From positions 20,420 to 84,419 of the forward strand of contig JAZQQG010000022.1 of the NCBI GenBank assembly GCA_045628945.1: a DNA stretch of 64,000 nucleotides, in the 5' to 3' direction. Shown piece after piece: positions 58,188 to 64,000 of this stretch. Every line of letters begins with the position of its first letter. Positions within the stretch are counted from its first letter, which is position 1. Source of the DNA: RGIG4034 sp045628945. Its GTDB lineage: Bacteria; Bacillota; Clostridia; Lachnospirales; Lachnospiraceae. Made by a program: the position numbers and the translations under genes. The notes below the pieces were generated by a model. The model saw nothing but the letters and a program-made list of their open reading frames with translations. It searched no databases and had not been told where the DNA came from.

Positions 58188-58724
58188 ATGGAACCCTATA
58201 AGCGTTTGAAGCGAGAACTGGTTAAGAAATGTCATCTATTTGATTACTGCGAGGATACGATTCAGACTCCGAACGGTATGCTTGAAAAATATGATATGAT
58301 TTGCCATAAGGGAGCGGCTGCGGTTGTTCCTGTTACCGATGAGGGAAAACTTCTGATGGTAAGACAGTACCGGAATGCATTGGAACGTTTTACCCTTGAG
58401 ATTCCGGCAGGTGGATTAAACGGCCCGGAGGAGCCCACCATCGATGCGGCAGCCAGGGAACTGAATGAGGAGACCGGCTTCCAGTCTTCGGATCTGGAAT
58501 TGCTTCTTTCCATCTATACGACGGTGGCGTTCTGCAATGAAAAGATAGATATCTATCTGGCAAGAAATCTTCGTAAGGAGTGCCAGCATCTGGATGAGAC
58601 AGAGTTCATTGAGGTGGAAGAGTGGGCAGTGGAGGATTTGCTTCCTCTCATTTACGAGGGAAAAATCCAGGATAGCAAGACCGTAGGCGCAATTCTTGCT
58701 TACTACAGCAAATATTGTAAATAG
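58188..58724 (+). CDS. Nudix hydrolase, ADP-ribose pyrophosphatase type
   Basis: A 178-residue Nudix enzyme that probably splits ADP-ribose to AMP and ribose 5-phosphate. The Nudix box is complete: GLNGPEEPTIDAAARELNEETGF. The N-terminal VVPVTDEGKLLMVRQYRNALER and the EIPAGG before the box are typical of ADP-ribose pyrophosphatases. It starts one base after the GGDEF gene; no functional link is evident beyond co-expression. It ends in a strong terminator. Confidence 0.9.
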   Translation: MEPYKRLKRELVKKCHLFDYCEDTIQTPNGMLEKYDMICHKGAAAVVPVTDEGKLLMVRQYRNALERFTLEIPAGGLNGPEEPTIDAAARELNEETGFQSSDLELLLSIYTTVAFCNEKIDIYLARNLRKECQHLDETEFIEVEEWAVEDLLPLIYEGKIQDSKTVGAILAYYSKYCK

Positions 58725-58752
58725 AAAGATTTGTCTGAATTTATAAAACGAT

Positions 58753-58782
58753 GAACCGACTTTTACGTCGGTTCTTTTTTTT
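58753..58782 (+). terminator. Intrinsic terminator after the Nudix gene
   Basis: GAACCGAC and GTCGGTTC form a perfect 8-bp stem around TTTTAC, followed by eight T residues. Confidence 0.92.
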
Positions 58783-58808
58783 ACATAAAAAATGCATTAT
58801 GTAAATAA

Positions 58809-58832
58809 TAATCCACAATAAAATGTGGAAAA
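58809..58832. promoter_or_regulatory. Inverted pair of DnaA-box-like sites
   Basis: TAATCCACA (58809-58817, + strand) and TGTGGAAAA (58824-58832, reading TTTTCCACA on the - strand) each differ by one base from the DnaA box TTATCCACA. Together they also form the hairpin CCACA/TGTGG. Confidence 0.45.
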
Positions 58833-58932
58833 AAGTTTTTTTGGTGCCCGCTTTACAAGATGTGGTAGACATAAAAAATAAGGCTTTCGATATGTTGTAC
58901 AATGATGCCTAAACACCCTATTTTACGGCATT

Positions 58933-58941
58933 TGTGGATAA
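58933..58941 (-). promoter_or_regulatory. Perfect DnaA box
   Basis: TGTGGATAA on the + strand, that is TTATCCACA on the - strand, an exact match to the consensus. It lies nine bases before the -35 box of xerD. Confidence 0.6.
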
Positions 58942-58950
58942 AAATAGGCG

Positions 58951-58979
58951 TTGATTTTAACCAAAATGCCCGATATAAT
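58951..58979 (+). promoter_or_regulatory. Promoter of xerD
   Basis: -35 TTGATT at 58951-58956, a 17-nt spacer, and a perfect TATAAT at 58974-58979. Confidence 0.85.
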
Positions 58980-59038
58980 GTAAACTAAATTGAGTATTTG
59001 AAGCAATTCTTTCGCAGTAAGGGGTTAGGTTTACGATA

Positions 59039-59926
59039 ATGATTACGAAGGCAATTAATGATTTTATTATGTACCTTCATGAGGTGAAAAAAGCATCGAG
59101 CAATACCGAGATGTCATATCGCAGAGATCTTCGTAAACTGGTCGAGTTTGCCAATGTTCGCGGAATTTCGGACCCTGCGAAATTAACGGAAGAGGATCTG
59201 AAGGAATTTGTTTCCTTCCTGGAGCGGGAGAATTTCTCCCCGGCTACCATTTCCCGTAGCATTGCATCCGTCAAGGCGTTCTTTCACTATATGGCCAAGG
59301 AGGAGCTGATTCCCGAGGATATCTCGGGGGTACTGCATTCGCCGAAGGTCGAGAAGAAGCTTCCTGAGATTATGACGCAGCAGGAAGTAATTCGCCTTCT
59401 GGAACAGCCAAGCGGAGACTCCTTAAAGGAGATTCGCGACCGTGCGATGCTGGAGCTTCTCTATGCGACGGGAATTCGTGTAACGGAGTTAATCACACTG
59501 AAGTGTTCGGATGTGAATCTGGCAATGAACTTCCTGGTATGCCGTGATGCCAACAAGGAGAGAATTATTCCCTTTGGAAATGCGGCAAAACAGGCATTGC
59601 TTCGTTATCTGGATAAGACTAGAGATGCGATGTTAGAGGATACGAAGAGCGATATTCTTTTCGTAAACTGTTCCGGAGACACCTTGAGCCGCCAGGGCTT
59701 TTGGAAGATTATTAAGTATTATGCGAAGAAGGCGGGAATTACCTCCGATATTACCCCCCACACCTTGCGTCATTCCTTTGCGGCACATCTGGTAGAGAAC
59801 GGAGCGGATCTTCGTTCCGTACAGGAGATGCTTGGCCACTCCGATATCTCCACAACCCAGATCTATGCGAACCTGAATCATAAACGAATTCGTGAGGTTT
59901 ATGCGAAGGCGCATCCCCGCGGATAA
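59039..59926 (+). CDS. xerD: Site-specific tyrosine recombinase XerD
   Basis: Resolves chromosome dimers at dif with XerC. It has 295 residues: an N-terminal SAM-like DNA-binding domain (FIMYLHEVKKASSNTEMSYRRDLRKL) and the catalytic domain with Arg in ATGIRVTEL, HTLRHSF, Gly-His in LGHSDIS and the nucleophile Tyr in TQIYANL. All catalytic residues are present. The length and sequence fit housekeeping XerD rather than a phage integrase. The ribosome site is weak (AAGGGGTTAGG, distant). It is a single gene between two terminators. Confidence 0.93.
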   Translation: MITKAINDFIMYLHEVKKASSNTEMSYRRDLRKLVEFANVRGISDPAKLTEEDLKEFVSFLERENFSPATISRSIASVKAFFHYMAKEELIPEDISGVLHSPKVEKKLPEIMTQQEVIRLLEQPSGDSLKEIRDRAMLELLYATGIRVTELITLKCSDVNLAMNFLVCRDANKERIIPFGNAAKQALLRYLDKTRDAMLEDTKSDILFVNCSGDTLSRQGFWKIIKYYAKKAGITSDITPHTLRHSFAAHLVENGADLRSVQEMLGHSDISTTQIYANLNHKRIREVYAKAHPRG

Positions 59927-59955
59927 CAGTAAATAAGGATAACCCCAAAAAATAA

Positions 59956-59998
59956 AACAGGTTTTGCCGAAGCGGATCGGCAGAACCTGTTCTTTTTT
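59956..59998. terminator. Bidirectional terminator between xerD and the PHP gene
   Basis: AACAGGTT/AACCTGTT (8 bp) and the inner GCCGA/TCGGC (5 bp) form a strong stem, with TTTTTTT on the + side and TTTTATTTTTT on the - side. Confidence 0.9.
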
Positions 59999-60047
59999 TG
60001 CGGGGTACGCACATCGTAAGGAACTGGTGCAAATCAATTCCGAACAT

Positions 60048-60869
60048 TTAGATGACCTTGTACTCCGGAAGACGATTCTCGAAGATGCAGTAGTGGCGGT
60101 AACCGAGAGATTTCAGAATCTCGGCAGTGCGGTCAAAGGCTACGCCGACATCCTCGGGCTTATGGGCATCACTTCCGATGGTGATGACTTCACCGCCCAA
60201 CTCGCGGTAACGCTTCAGGATATCCATGTGAGGATTCGGGAAATCGAGGCCGCGTACGAAGGCGCCGGTATTCACCTCCAGTCCTTTCTCGTTGTCAATC
60301 AATTTCTGAAGAATTCGATCAATCTGATCGGTATAATCGGCGGGAGAGTACTCGGCTCCCTTGGAAGGCGTATAACGAACAATGTAGTCCATGTGGCCGA
60401 GGACATCGAAGCCCATGTAGGCTTTCATGTTGTCCAAAATGCAATTAAAGTAGGCTTCCATGGCAGCCCGCTCGGTTCTTCCCTCAAAGTATTCGGGATA
60501 GTAGGGATCCACATCCTCAACCAGATGAACCGAACCGATGACAAAGTCGTATTCATGCTGCTTCAGAAAAAGATTATTGCGGCGGGCCGCTTCGGGTTTG
60601 AGCCCTAATTCGACACCGAAAATGATTTTGCATTCGTCCTCGTACTTTGCACGGTTGGACAGAAGCTCATAGAGATAGGAATCGGCATTTACCTCGAAAA
60701 AACCGGGGGCCAGATTGTATTTTTCATTGGGAAATTCGTAATCCATATGCTCGGTGAAGGTCATAAATTTCAGACCGCGTGCGAGACCGGAACGAATCAT
60801 GTCTTCCATCTTCGCATCACTGTCGCCGGAGAAGGAAGAGTGCAGGTGCTGATCTGCTAAAATCGCCAT
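60048..60869 (-). CDS. PHP-domain phosphoesterase, HisJ (histidinol-phosphatase) type
   Basis: A 273-residue PHP-fold metal-dependent phosphatase of the histidinol-phosphatase HisJ/HisK family. Metal-binding patterns: DQHLHSSFSGDS, FTEHMDY, GVELGLKPE, GSVHLVE, DVLGHMDYI and GSDAHKPEDVG. The start is 60869, with AGGA about seven bases before it; a longer frame to 60938 has no site. No other histidine biosynthesis gene is close, so the substrate could be histidinol phosphate or another small phosphate ester. It is the only gene of its transcription unit, convergent with xerD. Confidence 0.85.
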   Translation of the reverse strand: MAILADQHLHSSFSGDSDAKMEDMIRSGLARGLKFMTFTEHMDYEFPNEKYNLAPGFFEVNADSYLYELLSNRAKYEDECKIIFGVELGLKPEAARRNNLFLKQHEYDFVIGSVHLVEDVDPYYPEYFEGRTERAAMEAYFNCILDNMKAYMGFDVLGHMDYIVRYTPSKGAEYSPADYTDQIDRILQKLIDNEKGLEVNTGAFVRGLDFPNPHMDILKRYRELGGEVITIGSDAHKPEDVGVAFDRTAEILKSLGYRHYCIFENRLPEYKVI

Positions 60870-60956
60870 ATTGTTGTCCTTTCTGTGTTGCGTTGTTTGA
60901 TTTATGTTCATAATAGCAAAAAAAGAAGAAAAAAACATACTTTTTGTATTTTCTTC

Positions 60957-60985
60957 TTGTATTTTATTTGTGAATTGGTTAAAAT
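60957..60985 (+). promoter_or_regulatory. Promoter of the glycolytic genes gap-pgk-tpiA
   Basis: -35 TTGTAT at 60957-60962, a 17-nt spacer, and -10 TAAAAT at 60980-60985. The leader of about 85 nt is AT-rich before the ribosome site, which is typical of highly translated messages. Confidence 0.6.
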
Positions 60986-61075
60986 AAGAACGCTGATAAA
61001 AATTTGACGAACCGAGACTTTGCGTCCGGGGAGGACAAATTAATTTTTATAATTTTTTTTAGGAGGAACTAAAAA

Positions 61076-62077
61076 ATGGCAGTAAAAGTAGCAATTAATG
61101 GTTTTGGTCGTATCGGCCGTCTTGCATTCAGACAGATGTTTGATGCTGAGGGTTACGAAGTAGTAGCAATCAACGATTTAACCTCTCCTGAGATGTTAGC
61201 ACATCTTCTTAAGTACGATACCGCTCAGGGTAAGTACAAGTATGCTGACGCTGTAGAGTTCGGTGAGGATTCCATCATCGTTAACGGCAAGAAGATCACC
61301 ATTTATAAGGAAGCTGATGCTAAGAACCTTCCTTGGGGCGCTCTTGATGTAGACGTTGTACTTGAGTGTACCGGTTTCTACACCTCTAAGGATAAGGCAT
61401 CCGCTCATATCGCAGCTGGTGCTAAGAAGGTAGTTATCTCTGCTCCTGCAGGTAACGATCTTCCTACCATCGTTTACAATGTAAACCACACCTCTCTTAC
61501 CAAGGATGACACCGTAATCTCCGCTGCATCCTGCACCACCAACTGCTTAGCACCTATGGCTAAGGCTCTGAATGACCTTGCAACCATCAAGTCCGGTATC
61601 ATGACCACCGTTCATGCTTACACCGGTGACCAGATGATTCTTGACGGTCCTCAGAGAAAGGGCGATAAGAGAAGAAGCCGTGCAGGCGCTCAGAACATCG
61701 TTCCTAACAGCACCGGCGCTGCTAAGGCAATCGGTCTTGTTATTCCTGAACTGAACGGTAAGCTTATCGGTTCCGCTCAGCGTGTTCCTACCCCTACCGG
61801 TTCTACCACCATTCTCGTAGCTACCGTAGAGAAGACTGTTACCAAGGATGAGATCAATGCTGCTATGAAGGCTGCTGCTACCGAGTCCTTCGGTTACAAC
61901 ACCGACGAGATCGTATCCAGCGACGTTATCGGTATGACCTATGGTTCCCTGTTCGATGCAACTCAGACCATGGTTGGCCCTGACAATCTTGTACAGGTTG
62001 TTTCCTGGTATGATAACGAGAACTCTTATGTATCTCAGATGGTTCGTACCATTAAGTACTTCGCTGAGTTAGCATAA
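61076..62077 (+). CDS. gap: Glyceraldehyde-3-phosphate dehydrogenase (type I)
   Basis: Glycolytic enzyme that oxidises glyceraldehyde 3-phosphate with NAD. It has 333 residues with NGFGRIGRLAFRQ (NAD site), catalytic Cys in SAASCTTNCLAPMAK, RAGAQNIVPNSTGAAKAIG and the C-terminal SWYDNENSYVSQMVRTIKY. The sequence after the first glycine loop has Asp in INDLT, favouring NAD. TAGGAGG stands before ATG 61076. Codon use is strongly biased. A strong terminator separates it from pgk. Confidence 0.97.
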   Translation: MAVKVAINGFGRIGRLAFRQMFDAEGYEVVAINDLTSPEMLAHLLKYDTAQGKYKYADAVEFGEDSIIVNGKKITIYKEADAKNLPWGALDVDVVLECTGFYTSKDKASAHIAAGAKKVVISAPAGNDLPTIVYNVNHTSLTKDDTVISAASCTTNCLAPMAKALNDLATIKSGIMTTVHAYTGDQMILDGPQRKGDKRRSRAGAQNIVPNSTGAAKAIGLVIPELNGKLIGSAQRVPTPTGSTTILVATVEKTVTKDEINAAMKAAATESFGYNTDEIVSSDVIGMTYGSLFDATQTMVGPDNLVQVVSWYDNENSYVSQMVRTIKYFAELA

Positions 62078-62097
62078 TAGTTAATTCATGACCTATG

Positions 62098-62131
62098 CGG
62101 GTCCGGTCTTTGGGACCGGGCCCGTTTTTTT
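62098..62131 (+). terminator. Strong terminator between gap and pgk
   Basis: CGGGTCCGGTC pairs with GACCGGGCCCG (11 bp, one T-G pair) around a 5-base loop and is followed by seven T residues. Confidence 0.92.
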
Positions 62132-62180
62132 ATTCACGGAGCATAAGCCTTCGTACAAAACATTTTAGGAGGATACCACA

Positions 62181-63416
62181 ATGTCTTTAAACAAGAAATC
62201 CGTTGATGATTTCAGCGCAAAGGGTAAGCGCGTACTTGTTAGATGTGATTTCAACGTTCCCTTAAAGAACGGTGAGATTACCGACGAGACCAGAATCGTA
62301 GCAGCACTTCCTACGATTGAGAAGTTAATGAAGGATGGCGGCAAGGTTATTCTTTGCTCCCACTTAGGCAAGGTTAAGGAAGGCCCCAACGAGAAGGAGT
62401 CTCTTGCACCTGTAGCTAAGAGACTGTCCGAGAAGTTAGGTAAGGAAGTAGTATTCGTTGCAGATTATTCTGTAACCGGCGAAGCTGCTACCAAGGCTGT
62501 TGAGGCTATGAAGGAAGGCGATGTTGTTCTTCTTCAGAATACCCGTTTCCGTATGGAAGAGGAGACCAAGCCTGCTAAGGCCGGTACCAAGTTCGCAGAG
62601 GAGCTTGCAGCTCTTTGCGATGATTATGTATGTGATGCATTCGGTTCTTCCCATCGTGCACATGCTTCCGTATCTGTAGTAACCGAGTATGTTCGTGCTA
62701 AGGGCGGTAACTGTGCAGTTGGTTACTTAATGCAGAAGGAGATCGATTTCTTAGGCAATGCCGTTGAGAATCTCGTTCGGCCTTTCGTAGCAATCCTTGG
62801 TGGTGCTAAGGTTGCTGATAAGCTTAATGTTATCGATAACCTGCTTGAGAAGGCTGATACCCTCATCATCGGTGGTGGTATGGCATTTACCTTCTTAAAG
62901 GCTCAGGGTTATGAGATTGGTAAGTCTCTTGTAGACGATGAGAAGCTTGATTACTGCAAGGAGATGATGGCTAAGGCTGAGAAGCTTGGTAAGAAGTTAT
63001 TACTTCCCATCGATACCACCGTTGCAGCAGGTTTCCCTGATCCCATTGACAATCCTTCCATCGCTGTAGAGATCGTTGCTTCCAACGCAATCCCTGCTGA
63101 CAAGGAAGGTCTTGATATCGGACCTAAGACTGCAGAGCTCTATGCAGATGCAGTTAAGAGCGCTAAGACTGTTGTTTGGAACGGACCTATGGGCGTATTT
63201 GAGAACCCTGTATTAGCAAAGGGTACCTTATCCGTAGCTCAGGCTCTTGCTGATGCTTCCGCAACTACCATTATCGGTGGTGGTGATTCCGCTGCAGCTG
63301 TTAACCAGATGGGTCTCGCTGATAAGATGAGCCACATCTCTACCGGTGGTGGTGCTTCCCTTGAGTTCTTAGAGGGTAAGGAACTTCCCGGCGTATACGC
63401 AGCAGATAACAAATAA
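62181..63416 (+). CDS. pgk: Phosphoglycerate kinase
   Basis: Transfers phosphate from 1,3-bisphosphoglycerate to ADP. It has 411 residues: N-terminal VLVRCDFNVPLKNGEITDETRI, LCSHLGK, LLQNTRFRMEEE, DAFGSSHRAHASV, the hinge and the C-terminal nucleotide domain with AILGGAKVADKL, WNGPMGVFE and GGGDSAAAVNQMG. Complete. TAGGAGG lies ahead of ATG 62181. No promoter is evident between the gap terminator and this gene, so it probably depends on reading through or on a promoter I cannot see. tpiA follows after 25 bases. Confidence 0.97.
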   Translation: MSLNKKSVDDFSAKGKRVLVRCDFNVPLKNGEITDETRIVAALPTIEKLMKDGGKVILCSHLGKVKEGPNEKESLAPVAKRLSEKLGKEVVFVADYSVTGEAATKAVEAMKEGDVVLLQNTRFRMEEETKPAKAGTKFAEELAALCDDYVCDAFGSSHRAHASVSVVTEYVRAKGGNCAVGYLMQKEIDFLGNAVENLVRPFVAILGGAKVADKLNVIDNLLEKADTLIIGGGMAFTFLKAQGYEIGKSLVDDEKLDYCKEMMAKAEKLGKKLLLPIDTTVAAGFPDPIDNPSIAVEIVASNAIPADKEGLDIGPKTAELYADAVKSAKTVVWNGPMGVFENPVLAKGTLSVAQALADASATTIIGGGDSAAAVNQMGLADKMSHISTGGGASLEFLEGKELPGVYAADNK

Positions 63417-63441
63417 TCATACTTTTTTAGGAGATATTACA

Positions 63442-64000
63442 ATGGCTAGAAGAAGAATTATTGCCGGTAACTGGAAGATGAACAAGACTCCCAGCGAGGC
63501 AGTTGCACTTTGTGCTGAATTAAAGGATTTAGTTAAGAATGACGCAGTAGATGTTGTATACTGTGTTCCTGCAATCGACATCGTTCCCGTTGTTGAGGCA
63601 GTGAAGGGTACCAATGTACATGTTGGTGCTGAGAACTTCTACATTGAAGATAAGGGTGCTTTCACCGGCGAGATTTCTGCTCCTATGTTAAAGGATGCAG
63701 GTGTTGAGTACATCATTATCGGTCACTCCGAGAGAAGAGATATCTTCGGTGAGAACGATATCCTGATCAACGCTAAGGTTAAGAAGGCATTTGCTGCAGG
63801 TCTTAAGCCTATTCTTTGCTGTGGTGAGTCCCTTGCACTTCGTAAGGCAAATACCTATGCTGAGTGGATTAAGAGACAGATTACCTGGGATCTTGACGGA
63901 ATCACTGCTGATCAGGTTAAGGAACTGGTTATCGCTTACGAGCCTATCTGGGCAATCGGTACCGGCGAGACCGCTACTGCTGATCAGGCAGAGGAAGTAT
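63442..64000 (+). CDS. tpiA: Triosephosphate isomerase (3' end missing)
   Basis: Interconverts dihydroxyacetone phosphate and glyceraldehyde 3-phosphate. The frame starts at ATG 63442 after TAGGAG and runs off the right edge at 186 codons, about three quarters of the usual 250. It has the catalytic Lys in GNWKMN, catalytic His in IIGHSERR and Glu in AYEPIWAIGTG; the last phosphate-binding loops lie outside the window. It is the third gene of the glycolytic group, and pgm or eno may follow. Confidence 0.96.
   Translation, partial: MARRRIIAGNWKMNKTPSEAVALCAELKDLVKNDAVDVVYCVPAIDIVPVVEAVKGTNVHVGAENFYIEDKGAFTGEISAPMLKDAGVEYIIIGHSERRDIFGENDILINAKVKKAFAAGLKPILCCGESLALRKANTYAEWIKRQITWDLDGITADQVKELVIAYEPIWAIGTGETATADQAEEV

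Larger units (their letters stand above)
58725..59038 (+). other. 315-base AT-rich intergenic region between the Nudix gene and xerD
   Basis: Begins with the Nudix terminator, followed by a 9-bp palindrome TTTACATAA/TTATGTAAA (58780-58805), DnaA-box-like sequences, and the xerD promoter. No gene is visible in it. Confidence 0.7.

Noticed and set aside
59039..59926. Integrase of a mobile element
   Set aside because: Sequence length and domain layout fit housekeeping XerD; no attachment site, excisionase or cargo is present.
1..64000. CRISPR array or restriction/defence island
   Set aside because: No regularly spaced repeats with unique spacers, no cas genes and no methylase or restriction genes were seen.

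Overview
The window looks like a stretch of chromosome from a Gram-positive, low-to-mid G+C anaerobe of the class Clostridia, most likely a Lachnospiraceae-type bacterium. The evidence is the PolC-type replicative polymerase, RNase Y, RqcH, YlxR/YlxQ, an Asp23-family YqhY protein, RecX, an ArgR repressor, strong AGGAGG-type ribosome binding sites, and gene orders shared with Bacillus and Clostridium. No species can be named from sequence reading alone. Nearly all genes are on the + strand. Four are on the - strand: a carbohydrate-binding-type lipoprotein, an MgtC-family protein, a second lipoprotein and a PHP phosphoesterase.

Region by region. 1-3.4 kb: the 3' three quarters of polC. 3.4-6.6 kb: a compact tRNA-Glu unit, then a two-gene surface-glycan cassette (a phosphoglycosyl transferase fused to an NAD-epimerase, and an EpsD-like glycosyltransferase) sitting between polC and rimP. 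6.7-15.4 kb: the conserved rimP-nusA-ylxR-ylxQ-infB-rbfA-nrnA-truB-ribF operon, with an attenuator-like hairpin in its leader. 15.4-20.1 kb: a second cassette inside this neighbourhood, containing a secreted NlpC/P60 hydrolase, a protein made almost entirely of 26-residue repeats, a DUF342/FapA-like protein translationally coupled to it, and a REC-HD-GYP regulator. 20.1-22.9 kb: rpsO and pnp. 23-27.4 kb: an Rpn-family nuclease, a membrane HD-GYP protein and a lipoprotein whose promoter carries three 11-bp-spaced direct repeats. 27.5-30.4 kb: deoB-prfC. 30.4-39.4 kb: a tight yqhY-nusB-xseA-xseB-ispA-dxs-tlyA-nadK-argR-recN run, the same core as in Bacillus. 39.4-45.9 kb: glgA, a LysR regulator, a chemoreceptor, and the two - strand genes. 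46-52.9 kb: rqcH, then yicC-gmk-rpoZ, then rimO-pgsA and an unknown membrane protein. 53-58.7 kb: recA with two LexA boxes, recX, rny, a REC-GGDEF protein and a Nudix hydrolase. 58.7-64 kb: xerD behind an AT-rich region with DnaA-box-like sequences, a PHP phosphatase, and gap-pgk-tpiA, with tpiA cut by the right edge.

Functionally the window is mainly the information-processing core (replication, transcription elongation, ribosome maturation, RNA decay, recombination), isoprenoid precursor synthesis and lower glycolysis. Three cyclic-di-GMP proteins and one chemoreceptor are placed between the core blocks. The most interesting unexplained items are the 26-residue repeat protein with its DUF342 partner, a 360-nt structured intergenic region before recA with two mutually exclusive helices, the evenly spaced operator-like repeats before the - strand lipoprotein, and a likely leaderless mRNA for the NlpC/P60 gene.
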